From NCBI GenBank assembly GCA_963204975.1, contig CAUJJC010000351.1, forward strand, positions 1 to 64,000: a stretch of 64,000 nt of DNA, in the 5' to 3' direction. This DNA comes from Verrucomicrobiota bacterium (GTDB lineage Bacteria; Verrucomicrobiota; Verrucomicrobiia; Verrucomicrobiales; Verrucomicrobiaceae). The notes beneath the pieces were generated by a model that made no database searches, was not told the DNA's origin, and was given only the letters and a program-made list of their open reading frames with translations. How positions within the stretch are numbered: position 1 is the first letter of the stretch; each line of letters begins with the position of its first letter. Shown here piece by piece: positions 38,865 through 49,582 of the stretch. A program made the translations under genes and the position numbers.

Positions 38865-41249
38865 CTACTTCCGAATCGTCGCGGGCAAAGCCTTCTCCAG
38901 TGCGGCCAGGATGCGACCGTGGGCGAGTTCGACTTCGTTGGTTTCCAGCGTGCGATCCGAGGCGCGATAGGTCAGCGTCCAGGCGATGGACTTGCGATCC
39001 TGCGCGAGCTTCGTGCCGGTGGCGTCGGTGAAGACGTCGAAGACTTCGGCCTTGATCAGCAGCGGCTCCTTCTGTCCGGCGAAGAACGTGGCGACCTGCT
39101 GGTGCGGCAGGTCGGCGGGCACTTCCATCGCGACATCGCGGGTGATGGCAGGGAAGCGAGGCAGCTCCTCGAACTTCGCAGGTGCGTTGTTGCCGCGGAT
39201 GCTGCTGAGCACGATCTCGGCGACATAGACGGGATTGCGCGAATCAATGGCGCGAGCGCGTGACGGATGCAGTTGCGCGATCCAGCCGATGCCCTTGTTG
39301 TTCGCCTTGAGTTCGGCGCTGAGCAGGAAGGTGTCGTTGTCGGCGGTCTTCTTCAGTTCGATGCTCTGGCCGGTGAGACCGGGCAGTTGCTCGATGATGC
39401 CGCGCAGGTCATGCACGCTGGCAGCTTGCGGTTCGCGGCCATGCCAGGAGGACGGCGACACCGGACCGCTGATGAGGATGGCCAGGCGTTCGTCTTCGCG
39501 CGTCTGACCGTTCGGCAGCTTGAGGAAGATGCGGCCCAGCTCGAAGAAGCGCAGGCGGTTGTTCCCCTGGCGAATGTTCAGCGCGGCGGTGGCGATGAGG
39601 CCGGGCACGATGCTCGGACGCAGCGTGGTGTGGTCTTCGCTCAGCGGGTTCTTCACCGGCACGGTCCACTTCGAAAGGTCGATGACACCGAGGCTGTCGG
39701 TGAGCTGGGCATTGGAGACAAGGCGCAGCGTTTGCGCCTCATTGAAGCCGCGATGCACCAGGGCGTGACGCACCTGCATGGCGAAGTCGTAGGCCTTGTC
39801 TGCCGCATCGGTGGAAGCAAAGGCCGCGCTCTGCTTCGACGGCACGCGGTCGAGTCCGACCACGCGCGCGATCTCCTCGGCGAGGTCCACGCTGCGCTGG
39901 AGGTCGAGGCGATAGCTCGGCACCTGCCATTCATCGCTGGTCTTGGTGAGGCCGAACTTGCCGAGGATGTCGTGCATCTCGCCGTCGCTCAGATCGGGGA
40001 TGCCCAGCAGCTTGCGCGTCTTGGCTTCATCAAAGACCACCACACCCGCGAGCTTCGGTGCCGCACCAGCGTGCTGCGTGCTGTCCTCAGCGGTGCCGCC
40101 CGCGAGTTCAAGGATCAGCTTGGTCGCGAGTTCGGATGCGCCTTGCACCTGCTGCGGATCCACCCCGCGCTCGAAGCGATAGCTGGAGTCGCTGCTCAGG
40201 CCCAGCTTGCGCGAGGTGCGACGAATGCCGCTCGGCTGGAAGTAAGCGCTCTCGAGCAACACATCCGTGGTGCCTTCGGTCACGCCCGTGTCTTCGCCGC
40301 CCATCACGCCTGCGATCGCCACTGGGCGAGCGCTGTCGGCGATGACGAGGTCGCTGGTGTCCAGCGTGTATTCATTGCCATCCAGCGCCAGCATCTTCTC
40401 GCCCTCGGTCGCATGACGCACCACGATGCAGCCACTGAGCTTCGCGACATCGAACGCATGGAGCGGCTGGCCCATTTCCATGAGCACGTAGTTCGTGATG
40501 TCCACGATGTTGTTGATCGGGCGCAGGCCGATGCTCTCCAGGCGCGCCTTCAGCCAGTCCGGGCTCGGGCCGACCTTCACGCCCTTGATCAGACGAGCCG
40601 TATAGAACGGGCAAGCCTCCGCCGCTTCGATCTTGATCGCGGAAGCCGTGAGCGCCGTCGCCGCCGTCGCGTGATCGCGCTGCCCCTTCAGCGGCAGACC
40701 GGTCAAAGCCGACAGCTCACGGGCAAGGCCGAGGTGGCTGAGCAGGTCGGAGCGGTTCGGCGTGATCTCCAGGTCGAAGATGACATCCGGCTTCACCAGT
40801 TGGTTGAACGGCGTGCCCACTGTCGCCGAGGGATCCAGAATCATGAGGCCGCCCGTGTCCTCGCCGATGCCGAGTTCCTTGCCAGAGCACATCATGCCGC
40901 CGCTCACCACGCCGCGCAGCTTGCCTTCCTTGATCTCGAAGTTCCCCGGCAGGATCGCGCCCGGCAAGGCCAGCGGCACCTTGTCGCCAGATTTAAAATT
41001 CTTCGCCCCGCACACGATCTGCCGCAGCGTGCCCGAGCCATCGTCCACCTGACACACGCTCAGCTTGTCCGCGTTCGGGTGCTGCACGAATTCAGCAATC
41101 TGCGCGACCACGACCTTGTCCGACGACACGCCCTTCTCTTCCACGCCCTCGACTTCCACACCCGCAAAGGTGAGCAAGTCCGTGAGCTGCGCGGTGGTGT
41201 AAGCGCTGAGGTCGATGTGAGTGCTGAGCCAGGAGAGGGATGTTTGCAT
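38865..41249 (-). CDS. pheT: Phenylalanyl-tRNA synthetase beta subunit
   Basis: MQTSLSWLSTHIDLSAYTTAQLTDLLTFAGVEVEG; B3/B4, B5 and FDX-ACB regions recognisable. Confidence 0.96.
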   Translation of the reverse strand: MQTSLSWLSTHIDLSAYTTAQLTDLLTFAGVEVEGVEEKGVSSDKVVVAQIAEFVQHPNADKLSVCQVDDGSGTLRQIVCGAKNFKSGDKVPLALPGAILPGNFEIKEGKLRGVVSGGMMCSGKELGIGEDTGGLMILDPSATVGTPFNQLVKPDVIFDLEITPNRSDLLSHLGLARELSALTGLPLKGQRDHATAATALTASAIKIEAAEACPFYTARLIKGVKVGPSPDWLKARLESIGLRPINNIVDITNYVLMEMGQPLHAFDVAKLSGCIVVRHATEGEKMLALDGNEYTLDTSDLVIADSARPVAIAGVMGGEDTGVTEGTTDVLLESAYFQPSGIRRTSRKLGLSSDSSYRFERGVDPQQVQGASELATKLILELAGGTAEDSTQHAGAAPKLAGVVVFDEAKTRKLLGIPDLSDGEMHDILGKFGLTKTSDEWQVPSYRLDLQRSVDLAEEIARVVGLDRVPSKQSAAFASTDAADKAYDFAMQVRHALVHRGFNEAQTLRLVSNAQLTDSLGVIDLSKWTVPVKNPLSEDHTTLRPSIVPGLIATAALNIRQGNNRLRFFELGRIFLKLPNGQTREDERLAILISGPVSPSSWHGREPQAASVHDLRGIIEQLPGLTGQSIELKKTADNDTFLLSAELKANNKGIGWIAQLHPSRARAIDSRNPVYVAEIVLSSIRGNNAPAKFEELPRFPAITRDVAMEVPADLPHQQVATFFAGQKEPLLIKAEVFDVFTDATGTKLAQDRKSIAWTLTYRASDRTLETNEVELAHGRILAALEKALPATIRK

Positions 41250-41271
41250 TATCGAAAATGGAATAGTTTTG

Positions 41272-41356
41272 AACCACTAATGGACACTGATTGGCACTAA
41301 TGACGGGGAGCCATCAGCCTTCAGAGATTAGTATCCATGAGTGGTCATTAGTGGTT
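41272..41356. repeat. Intergenic inverted repeat AACCACTAATGGACACT / AGTGGTCATTAGTGGTT between pheS and pheT
   Basis: Arms at 41272-41288 and 41340-41356. Confidence 0.65.
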
Positions 41357-41364
41357 TGATGAAT

Positions 41365-42420
41365 TCACGCGAACTGCCCGAGGAAGCGCGTGTCGTTCTC
41401 GATGAGGTGACGAATATCCGTGATGCCGTGGAGGATCATCGCGAGGCGATCCAACCCGAGGCCGAAGGCAAATCCTGTCACCTTCTCGCCACCAATCAGA
41501 TCATCGCCGCGCTTCTTGGCGATCTCGTCGAACACAGCGGGATCGACCATGCCGCAGCCAGCGATCTCGATCCAGCGAGGTTCCTTACCTTTGACCTCAA
41601 GCAAGATGTCGATCTCGAAGCTGGGCTCGGTGAAGGGGAAGAAGTGGGGGCGGAAGCGAACCTTGGTCTGCGGGCCGAAGATCTCGCGGAAGAAGAACTC
41701 GAGCGTGCCTTTGAGGTCGGCGAGGCTGACGTCCTTATCGACGTAGAGGCCTTCGAGCTGGTTGAAGACGCTGAGGTGCGTGGCGTCGATCTCATCGCGA
41801 CGATACGCAGCACCAGGGGCGATGATGCGGATGGGCAAGCTCTTCACCGACTCCATGGTGCGGACCTGCACGGACGACGTATGCGTGCGCAGCAAGCGAC
41901 CATCGGCAAGGTAGAAGGTGTCCTTCTCGTTGCGCGCGGGATGATCGGCAGGTGTGTTGAGCGCATCGAAGCAATGCCACTCGGTTTCAATCTCCGGTCC
42001 ATCGGCGATGGCGAAGCCCATGCGACGCAGCGTGCTCACAGCGAGGTCACGAATCTTCGTGAGCGGATGCAGCGTGCCAACACCATAACCAGGACGACCA
42101 GGCAGCGTGGCATCAATACCTGCAACGGCGGCAGCGTCCTTCGCGGCTTGCAGCGCGGCTTGCTTCGATTCGATAGCTTCGGTGATCGCGATGCGGACTT
42201 CGTTGAGCTTGGCTCCGACTTCCTTCTTCTGATCCACGGGCACATCTCGCATCCCGGCACTGAGCGCGGTGAGGCTGCCTTTCTTGCCGAGGAAGTTCAC
42301 ACGCGCGGCTTCGAGGGCAGCTTCTTCATTGGCAGTCGCGAGGATGGCGAGGGCTTCGGCTTTGAGGGTATCGAGTTGGGCGAGCATGGCGGGGCGCGGA
42401 GTATGGGAGAGAATGGCCAT
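41365..42420 (-). CDS. pheS: Phenylalanyl-tRNA synthetase alpha subunit
   Basis: HPLTKIRDLAVSTLRRMGF; RTHTSSVQVRTM; AGCGMVDPAVF; FGLGLDRLAMILHGITDIR. Confidence 0.96.
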   Translation of the reverse strand: MAILSHTPRPAMLAQLDTLKAEALAILATANEEAALEAARVNFLGKKGSLTALSAGMRDVPVDQKKEVGAKLNEVRIAITEAIESKQAALQAAKDAAAVAGIDATLPGRPGYGVGTLHPLTKIRDLAVSTLRRMGFAIADGPEIETEWHCFDALNTPADHPARNEKDTFYLADGRLLRTHTSSVQVRTMESVKSLPIRIIAPGAAYRRDEIDATHLSVFNQLEGLYVDKDVSLADLKGTLEFFFREIFGPQTKVRFRPHFFPFTEPSFEIDILLEVKGKEPRWIEIAGCGMVDPAVFDEIAKKRGDDLIGGEKVTGFAFGLGLDRLAMILHGITDIRHLIENDTRFLGQFA

Positions 42421-42593
42421 CGAGCAAGTCGGGATGATTGATTCTCAGCCGCTGTGCCCTCATCTGGGGCCAGCCATGGAAGCGATGATGAGGTTTCAAA
42501 TCAGAACCTCGCTCCCTTCGTCATCGCCGCTCACTCATCACGAGCGCATCACCTTCAACAGACGCCTCACCATGCATCGTCATACTCTCTGGG

Positions 42594-42630
42594 CAAAAAA
42601 GAGGCCCCCGGGCAGCGGAGCCCGGGGGCC
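42594..42630 (-). terminator. Strong intrinsic terminator upstream of pheS
   Basis: GGCCCCCGGGC-TCCGCT-GCCCGGGGGCC followed by TCTTTTTT (minus strand). Confidence 0.85.
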
Positions 42631-42720
42631 ATGCGATCCAGCAACCAACAACGAGGATCGAACACTCGATTACCTGCTTTCGCTTGTAACCGACGGCCCA
42701 GGAAGACGTGCTTCACGGAC
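42594..42720 (-). ncRNA. Candidate structured small RNA or pheST attenuator leader
   Basis: Promoter-like TTGACC-16-TAACAT (42754-42727), hairpin CGGTTAC..GCGAAAGC..GTAATCG, hairpin CGATCC..GGATCG, 11-bp terminator plus TCTTTTTT. Confidence 0.5.
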
Positions 42721-42726
42721 GCGCCC

Positions 42727-42754
42727 ATGTTAAAAACTTTTTGGCAAAGGTCAA
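42727..42754 (-). promoter_or_regulatory. Sigma70-like promoter TTGACC-N16-TAACAT
   Basis: Read directly on minus strand, about 7 nt upstream of predicted RNA 5' end. Confidence 0.4.
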
Positions 42755-43053
42755 TCCTGCTGCTCGCTTTTTTCAAAATCACCCTCGGATGTCGCAAATT
42801 TGCGAGCCTGAGTGTGGACTGAATACGATAATTTCAAATTCTTGCGCCTTGACACACCTCGCCCGACGAAAAACTAAGCCCATCAGACGGTGTGAAGAAC
42901 CGCTAACATCTGAATAACTCGGCAGAAGATCCTGCGCTCGCAAAAATGCGAGAGAATCACCGCCCGCGTTCGCACTTTTTGAAAACCCAGGCCGACCCCG
43001 CTCCAGAATGCTCGCCGGAGCTTGAAAACTAATCTGAAGCCCAGCAATTCGAA

Positions 43054-44322
43054 TCAAGCCCGGATCTGCCCGTCTCCAAAAGCGAGGTATTTATAGCTAG
43101 TCAGTTCCACCAGACCCATGGGACCGCGGGCATGGAGCTTGTCGGTGCTGATCCCGATCTCCGCGCCGAAGCCAAATTCGCCTCCGTCATTGAATCGGGT
43201 GCTGGCATTCCAGAGCACGAGGGCGGAATCCACATTGTGCATGAAGCTCTCAGCCACCGTCGCATCGCGAGTCACCACGACATCGGTGTGATGCGAACCA
43301 AAGGCATTGATGTGTTCGATTGCTTCTTCAAGGCTGCCCACCGTCTTCATCGACAGAATGAGATCGAGATACTCTGCGCGCCAGTCTTCTTCGGTCGCAG
43401 GCTTCGCTCCTGAGGGAAGATATTGAAGTGCGGATGCATCACCGCGCATCTCCACTCCGGCCTCGACCAGCAGCGCACCCACCTTCGCGTAGAAGGGCTC
43501 AGCCACATCGCGATGCACGAGCAGCGTCTCCAGGGCATTGCACACGCCTGGCTTCTGCGTCTTCGAATTGATGACGATGCGAGCCGCCATGTCGAGGTCG
43601 GCATCAGGATGGACATAGACATGACAAACACCGTCGTAGTGCTTGATGACCGGCATCCGCGCCGTGGACACCACCTTCTCGATCAGGCCCTTGCCTCCAC
43701 GCGGGATGATGAGGTCGATGAATTGATCCATCTTCGCCATGTGCTCCACGCTGCTGCGGTCCGTGAATGGGATGAGTTGCACGCTGTTTGCAGGCAGACC
43801 CGCCGCAGCGCCAGCGTCCTGCAAGGCAGCCGCCAGCGCTGTATTCGAGTGAATCGCTTCGGAGCCACCGCGCAGGATGGTCGCGTTGCTGGTCTTGAAG
43901 CAAAGCGAGGCTGCATCAGTGGTGACGTTCGGTCTCGATTCAAAGATGATGCCGATCACACCGATGGGCACCCGCTTCTTCACGATGCGGAGTCCATTGG
44001 GACGGGTCCAATCCGCGAGCACCTCACCCACCGGATCAGGCAGGTCAGCCACTTCGCGCACGGCCTGTGCGACAGCCGCGAGACGCTTCGGGTTGAGCAT
44101 CAGGCGGTCGATCATCGCCTTGCTCAATCCATTGGCCTCCGCTTGAGCGAGGTCTTCCGAGTTGGCTTCGAGGATCAAGGCTTCACGAGCGACGAGGCCA
44201 TCCGCCATGGCGCGCAGGATGTCGTTCTTCTGGGCAGCAGTGAGTTTCACGAGTTCGCGTGAGGCACTGCGGGCTTGGCGACCCATCTCAAGAATGGCGG
44301 ACTGGACTTCGGAATCGGTCAT
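43054..44322 (-). CDS. proA: Gamma-glutamyl phosphate reductase
   Basis: VPIGVIGIIFESRPNVTTDAASLCFKTSNATILRGGSEA; RGGKGLIEKV; RGPMGLVELTSYKYLAFGDGQIR. Confidence 0.96.
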   Translation of the reverse strand: MTDSEVQSAILEMGRQARSASRELVKLTAAQKNDILRAMADGLVAREALILEANSEDLAQAEANGLSKAMIDRLMLNPKRLAAVAQAVREVADLPDPVGEVLADWTRPNGLRIVKKRVPIGVIGIIFESRPNVTTDAASLCFKTSNATILRGGSEAIHSNTALAAALQDAGAAAGLPANSVQLIPFTDRSSVEHMAKMDQFIDLIIPRGGKGLIEKVVSTARMPVIKHYDGVCHVYVHPDADLDMAARIVINSKTQKPGVCNALETLLVHRDVAEPFYAKVGALLVEAGVEMRGDASALQYLPSGAKPATEEDWRAEYLDLILSMKTVGSLEEAIEHINAFGSHHTDVVVTRDATVAESFMHNVDSALVLWNASTRFNDGGEFGFGAEIGISTDKLHARGPMGLVELTSYKYLAFGDGQIRA

Positions 44323-44423
44323 GGCGGGGGCTGATCATGTGGCCCCAAATCAATCGAGTTGCTAGTATCTTCTTCATTCACAGCCTTGCTCGCGCAGGCA
44401 TTCCGCCTTACCTCGGCGCTCTG

Positions 44424-45170
44424 ATGTCGAGCATCATTCATCTGGACCAACTAGAGAAGGTTTACCGCAGCGCGGAAGAGCCGGTGTATGCCGTTCGCAG
44501 CGTCACGCTCGATATTCAGCAGGGGGAGTTCGTCGCCATCATGGGCACCAGTGGATCGGGCAAGTCCACCCTCATGAACATCCTCGGCTGCCTCGACCGG
44601 CCCACGGGCGGGAGTTATCAGCTCGATGGTGTGGAAGTCTCATCGCTCAGCCGCAACCAGCTCTCCGACCTCCGCAATCGCAAGATCGGATTCATCTTCC
44701 AGAACTTCAATCTGCTCTCCCGCACCACGGCCCTGGAGAACGTGGAGTTGCCCATGCTCTACCGTCGCAGTGCCATGAGCCGTCGCGAGCAGCGCGACAA
44801 GGCGATGAAAATGCTCGACCTCGTCGGCATCGGCAAGCGAGCCTACCACACGCCCAATCAACTCTCCGGTGGCCAGCAGCAGCGCGTCGCCATTGCTCGC
44901 GCTTTGATCAATGATCCGGTGCTCCTGCTAGCGGATGAATCCACGGGCAATCTGGACACGCGCACGAGCATCGAGATCCTCGGCATCTTCCAGCGCCTCA
45001 ACGATGCAGGGATCACCATCGTGATGGTCACGCATGAAAACGACGTCGCCCAGTATGCCCGCCGCATCATCGTCATGCGCGATGGTCGCATCCGCAGCGA
45101 CACCCCTGTCACTCAGCGCCTCAATGCCGAGGAAGAACTCAAGAACCTCCCAGCCGTGGACGCCGCATGA
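44424..45170 (+). CDS. ABC transporter ATP-binding protein (MacB/LolD type)
   Basis: [24 protein letters not shown] Walker [33 protein letters not shown]. Confidence 0.95.
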   Translation: MSSIIHLDQLEKVYRSAEEPVYAVRSVTLDIQQGEFVAIMGTSGSGKSTLMNILGCLDRPTGGSYQLDGVEVSSLSRNQLSDLRNRKIGFIFQNFNLLSRTTALENVELPMLYRRSAMSRREQRDKAMKMLDLVGIGKRAYHTPNQLSGGQQQRVAIARALINDPVLLLADESTGNLDTRTSIEILGIFQRLNDAGITIVMVTHENDVAQYARRIIVMRDGRIRSDTPVTQRLNAEEELKNLPAVDAA

Positions 45171-46387
45171 GATTCTTCACCACCCTCTTCACCGCCTTCC
45201 GTGCTCTGCGACGCAACAAGATGCGCTCGCTCCTCACCGCCCTGGGCATCATCATTGGCGTCGCCGCCGTGATTGCGATGGTGGGCATTGGCAACGGAGC
45301 CAAGAAACAGGTCGAGGATCAAGTCGCGAGCATGGGCGACAATGTGATCATGGTCTTCTCCGGCAGCAGTTCGCGCGGCGGTATGCATGGCGGCTCCGGC
45401 TCTGCGGGCACACTCACCATTGATGACGCGAATGCCATCGCCCGCGAAGTGCCCACGGTCGAGGCCGTCACGCCCGAGGTCGAAGGCTCCACCCGCATCA
45501 GCTACGGCAATCAGAACTGGTCCACGAGGCTCAATGGCGTGTCCGCCGACTACTTCAAGGTGCGTAGCTGGACCTTCTCTCAAGGCACGCCCTTCGAGGA
45601 GCGCGATGTCAGCGCCGTGGCCAAGGTGGCCCTCATCGGACGCACCGTGTCCACGCAGTTGTTTGGCTCTGATGAAGAGGCTCTGGGCAAGACCGTTCGC
45701 ATCAAGCATGTGCCCTTCACCATCATCGGCGTGCTGGGGCCGAAGGGTGCCTCCTTCTTCGGACGCGATCAGGACGACACCATCGTCATCCCCTACACCA
45801 GCGCGATGAAGCGCCTGCTCGGCATCAAGACCATCCCGCGCATCACCTTGAGCGTGGAGCGCGGCAAGTCCCTCGCACCCGTGCAGCAGCAGATCACCGA
45901 ACTCCTCCTCCAGCGCCACAACATCGCCAACGAACGCGATGCGGACTTCAGCGTGCGCACCCAGGAAGAGATGGCCCGCATGGCCACCGCCACCTCCAGC
46001 ATCATGACCACGCTGCTCGGTTTCGTCGCCAGCATCTCCCTCATCGTGGGCGGGATCGGCATCATGAACATCATGCTAGTCAGCGTCACCGAGCGCACTC
46101 GCGAGATCGGCATCCGACTCGCCATCGGCGCACGCGGCAGCGACATCCTGCTTCAGTTCCTGATCGAAGCCATCACCCTCAGCCTGCTCGGCGGCATGAT
46201 CGGCGTAGCGCTCGCCTTTGGTGTGGCCGAGCTGGTGCGCGAATTCACCGAGATGCCCGTGCTCATCACCGCAGGTCCGGTGATGTATTCCTTCGGCTTC
46301 AGCGCTGCGGTCGGCATTCTGTTCGGCTTCTATCCCGCCCGCAAAGCCGCATCCGTCGATCCCATCGAAGCCCTGCGCTACGAGTAG
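45167..46387 (+). CDS. ABC transporter permease (MacB/FtsX type)
   Basis: MRSLLTALGIIIGVAAVIAMVGIG; GGIGIMNIMLVSVTERTREIGIRLAIGAR; ATGA overlap with ATPase gene. Confidence 0.95.
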   Translation: MRFFTTLFTAFRALRRNKMRSLLTALGIIIGVAAVIAMVGIGNGAKKQVEDQVASMGDNVIMVFSGSSSRGGMHGGSGSAGTLTIDDANAIAREVPTVEAVTPEVEGSTRISYGNQNWSTRLNGVSADYFKVRSWTFSQGTPFEERDVSAVAKVALIGRTVSTQLFGSDEEALGKTVRIKHVPFTIIGVLGPKGASFFGRDQDDTIVIPYTSAMKRLLGIKTIPRITLSVERGKSLAPVQQQITELLLQRHNIANERDADFSVRTQEEMARMATATSSIMTTLLGFVASISLIVGGIGIMNIMLVSVTERTREIGIRLAIGARGSDILLQFLIEAITLSLLGGMIGVALAFGVAELVREFTEMPVLITAGPVMYSFGFSAAVGILFGFYPARKAASVDPIEALRYE

Positions 46388-46391
46388 GCAC

Positions 46392-47666
46392 TCACTCCTT
46401 CAGCACTGGCGTATCGACAGGCAGTTCGCCCCGCAGCAACTTCGCGCCCAGGCCAGTGAGGCGCAGGTAGAAGTCGGAAGGCAGACCCTCGCAATCCACG
46501 AACGGCACCTGCTCGGTCGCGGGCGTGTCGTTGGTGCATTTGAAGATGGCGGTGCCTTCATCGACCTCGTCAAACATGGCCACGTAGATCATGTTGGCAC
46601 CGATGCGCTTGTTCGCCTGGAACTGCGACCAGAGGAACTCGCCCTTGAGTCGCGGGATCGAGTTTAGCGGCGCGCCATACATGTTGTGCCAGGAGAAGCC
46701 GGGGAAGACGACGGGCAGGTAATCGAGGCCACGCGACTTGCACCAGTCGAGGTCCGGCTTCGCCACGGTTTGCGCGTGATGCTGCGCGCGCTCGGGCGAG
46801 TTGTAGCGGCCTACCATCCAGGGGCTGATCACGTCGGCCAGCGCCAGCACCTCATGCAGCGCGGCGTCTTTCGCGGCATCGTTCTTCTGCTCGCGCCAAT
46901 ACGTCGGCGTGCCCAGCATCACCGCGCAGCCATCGGCTTTCAGCGCTTCGATCAGCTTGCGACATTCCTCCAGCGTGTAAGCGCGCTTGTCGTTGAAGCC
47001 GATGCCCCACACGGCCACGAGCGGCTTGCCGCGATGATGCAGATAAGCGGCGTCTTCGCCCAGCTTCATGCGCGTGCGCAGCTCACGCCAGTCCTCGATC
47101 ACCTCGTCCATCTTGTTCGCGCCGAGTCCACTCAGGTCATACATCAAGGCGTAGGCGCGACCGCTGCGATGGGCCGCCTCGCGGCAGTTCGCCAGCACCA
47201 CGTTGGTGCTGCGCAGCACGCGCGGGTCACGCATCCCGGCGACGAAGCGCTGCACCATCGCGCCATCAATGCCGTGCTGCTTCATCCACTCGAAGTGCCG
47301 CTGCACCGTCGCTTTGTTCGATGAGCTGAAGACTTGCGCCGTGCGGCCATCGCGATGCTTGAAGGCAGTGTCGAACTTCTCTTCGGCGCTCAGCTCGGAA
47401 ACATCCGGCCACAGATCCACCTTCACGTTGTCGGGTCCCATCGGTCCCTTGCCCTTCACCCAGTGAACCCAGCCACGCTCTGCGCCATCACCTTCGCAGT
47501 GGAACCAGCCCTGGTAGCCGCACACGACTTTGTTCGTCAGCGTGCTCACGTCCACGCCGCGCTCGCTTGGGCCGTTGTAGGGCGCTAGCGTTTGCGCCAG
47601 CACTTCTTCACGAGTGGCGGCGATGACTTGGGAGGCGCAGAGGAGAAACACAATCAGTCGAACCAT
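46392..47666 (-). CDS. Glycoside hydrolase family 71/99-like exported protein
   Basis: [58 protein letters not shown]. Confidence 0.82.
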   Translation of the reverse strand: MVRLIVFLLCASQVIAATREEVLAQTLAPYNGPSERGVDVSTLTNKVVCGYQGWFHCEGDGAERGWVHWVKGKGPMGPDNVKVDLWPDVSELSAEEKFDTAFKHRDGRTAQVFSSSNKATVQRHFEWMKQHGIDGAMVQRFVAGMRDPRVLRSTNVVLANCREAAHRSGRAYALMYDLSGLGANKMDEVIEDWRELRTRMKLGEDAAYLHHRGKPLVAVWGIGFNDKRAYTLEECRKLIEALKADGCAVMLGTPTYWREQKNDAAKDAALHEVLALADVISPWMVGRYNSPERAQHHAQTVAKPDLDWCKSRGLDYLPVVFPGFSWHNMYGAPLNSIPRLKGEFLWSQFQANKRIGANMIYVAMFDEVDEGTAIFKCTNDTPATEQVPFVDCEGLPSDFYLRLTGLGAKLLRGELPVDTPVLKE

Positions 47667-47727
47667 GCCGCACTATGCACACGATCCCGCTGAAACAATC
47701 CCGACCGCGCCTCACGTATGGCTTGCC

Positions 47728-49029
47728 ATGAAAGCCATTACCTTCGCCGTCCTCGCGCTCGCCACGTCCATCGCTGCCGCCGATGCGCCGGAGGGCTGGA
47801 CGACATGGGCTCCGCGCGATGAGATCAAACCGGCGTTCAGCTTTGATGCGAAGACGAAGACCTTGATCATCGAGTCCGATGCACAGGAGGGAAGGCAGGG
47901 CCGCTGGACGCGCACGCTGCCGGTGGAGGGAGGCAAGACGTATCGCTTCAGCGTGCGTCGCCAGCTCACGGGCGATGGAGCGAACGACGGTCGTCGCACC
48001 GCAGTGGCGCGTGTGCTTTGGCGCGATGTCAAGGGCCGCACCGTGAAGCACGATGCGGCATCGACCGCCTCGTATGCGAAAGGCGAAGTGCCCAACGCGG
48101 AGCCTGAGTATCCCTCTGATGGCGCGACGGATGCGAGCGGCTGGACCGAAGTCACAGGCACTTACCGTGCGCCGAACGCAGCGAAGCAAGCCGTGATCGA
48201 ACTCGAGTTTCGCTGGGCGGCGAAGACGCGACTCGCATGGAGCTTGCCCACACTCGAAGCCATCGCTGCCCCCACGCCGCGCATCGTCCGACTCGCCACT
48301 GCGCACTTCGTTCCACGCGATGCGACGAATGCGACCGAGCGACGCGAAGCCTTCGTGCCGATCATCGAAGAGGCCGCGAATCAGAAGGCCGACTTGCTCG
48401 TGCTGCCGGAGGTGGTGACGTATGGCAAAGGCTCCACTTACGAGAGCGAGGCCGAGCCCATTCCTGGACCGTCCACCGAGTTCTTCGGTGCCCTCGCGAA
48501 GAAGCATCACCTCCACCTCGTGCCCGGCCTGCTCGAACGCGCGGGTCCGCTCATCTACAACGTCGCCGTGCTCATCGGCCCCGATGGCGCGATCCTCGGC
48601 AAGTATCGCAAGGTCTGCCTCCCTCGCGGCGAGATCGAAGGCGGCATCACGCCCGGCCACGAGTATCCGGTCTTCGACACCGCCTTCGGCAAGGTGGGCA
48701 TGATGGTGTGCTACGACGGCTTCTTCCCCGAGGTCGCGCGCCAGCTCAGCAACCACGGAGCCGAAGTCATCGCCTGGCCCGTGATGGGCTGCAATCCACT
48801 GCTCGGTGCCGCGCGAGCCTGCGAGAACCACGTCTATGTCATCAGTTCCACGCACACCGATGCGACCAAGCACTGGATGATCTCCGCCATCTTCGGTCAA
48901 GACGGCGTGCCGCTCGCCCAAGCCAAGGACTGGGGCACCATCGCGATCACCGAAGTCGATCTCAATCAACGCCTCCACTGGAGCAGCCTCGGCGACTTCA
49001 AGGCGGAGATACCGCGCCATCGGCCTTGA
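47728..49029 (+). CDS. Exported carbon-nitrogen hydrolase (nitrilase superfamily)
   Basis: Signal peptide; [11 protein letters not shown] (Glu), [14 protein letters not shown] (Lys), [15 protein letters not shown] (Cys). Confidence 0.92.
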   Translation: MKAITFAVLALATSIAAADAPEGWTTWAPRDEIKPAFSFDAKTKTLIIESDAQEGRQGRWTRTLPVEGGKTYRFSVRRQLTGDGANDGRRTAVARVLWRDVKGRTVKHDAASTASYAKGEVPNAEPEYPSDGATDASGWTEVTGTYRAPNAAKQAVIELEFRWAAKTRLAWSLPTLEAIAAPTPRIVRLATAHFVPRDATNATERREAFVPIIEEAANQKADLLVLPEVVTYGKGSTYESEAEPIPGPSTEFFGALAKKHHLHLVPGLLERAGPLIYNVAVLIGPDGAILGKYRKVCLPRGEIEGGITPGHEYPVFDTAFGKVGMMVCYDGFFPEVARQLSNHGAEVIAWPVMGCNPLLGAARACENHVYVISSTHTDATKHWMISAIFGQDGVPLAQAKDWGTIAITEVDLNQRLHWSSLGDFKAEIPRHRP

Positions 49030-49038
49030 TGACGGGCG

Positions 49039-49071
49039 GGTCGGTTTCGGCACAGCCCTGACGAACCGACC
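49039..49071 (+). terminator. Hairpin after nitrilase gene
   Basis: GGTCGGTTTCG ... CGAACCGACC near-perfect inverted repeat. Confidence 0.45.
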
Positions 49072-49264
49072 GCCGTCGTGAAGCCGCATCACCAGGGGTC
49101 TGTTGATCGCCTCCGGTGATCAGCGCAGCGTTCGGCGGATCGTGAAGGAGACGCTGGCATCTCCACGGCATAACCTTTGATCCCGCCGCTGCGCAGGTGC
49201 ATGACCAACTGCACGCGCACTTCGGCGGAGCCGAGTAGTCCCGCGCTCAAGCGCAGGACTCCTT

Positions 49265-49582
49265 TCACAGGCCAAATGCCGCGCGCATGGCCGCTCGGAT
49301 CTTTTCCAAATCATCAGGCGGCAGCACGCCCAGCTTACGCTCAAAGCGAGTCTTCGGCAGTGAGCCGATCCCCTGGATATTCGCGGTGGAGTCGGGCTTG
49401 AGGAAACGAAGATGGCCCAGCGGAACCTCCAGCACCGTTCCGCGATTCTGCGAAGTGACTGGCACCTGCACGATCAGCGCCCGTTCGACTTCGACCCGAT
49501 CATCGAGAACAACGACGGCAGGACGCACTTTGCCTGCGATGCCCATATCGACCATCCACACTTCACCGAGCTTTGGGATCAT
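49265..49582 (-). CDS. MazF/PemK-like toxin
   Basis: PKLGEVWMVDMGIAGKVRPAVVVLDD; IVQVPVTSQNRGTVLEVPLG. Confidence 0.85.
   Translation of the reverse strand: MIPKLGEVWMVDMGIAGKVRPAVVVLDDRVEVERALIVQVPVTSQNRGTVLEVPLGHLRFLKPDSTANIQGIGSLPKTRFERKLGVLPPDDLEKIRAAMRAAFGL

Noticed and set aside
39267-41300. 677-aa plus-strand ORF
   Set aside because: Antisense shadow of pheT; no family motifs
42640-42720. tRNA T-loop-like GTGTTCGATCCTCG upstream of pheS
   Set aside because: No acceptor, D or anticodon arms could be built around it; T-box and tmRNA motifs also absent
42567-42797. 76-aa minus ORF through the pheS-upstream terminator
   Set aside because: Reads through an intrinsic terminator, no Phe-rich leader character and no family similarity
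47608-49092. 494-aa minus-strand ORF
   Set aside because: Antisense to the nitrilase gene, which has signal peptide and catalytic motifs
49100-49260. Coding remnant SAEVRVQLVMHLRSGGIKGYAVEMPASPS on the minus strand
   Set aside because: Too short to assign to any family
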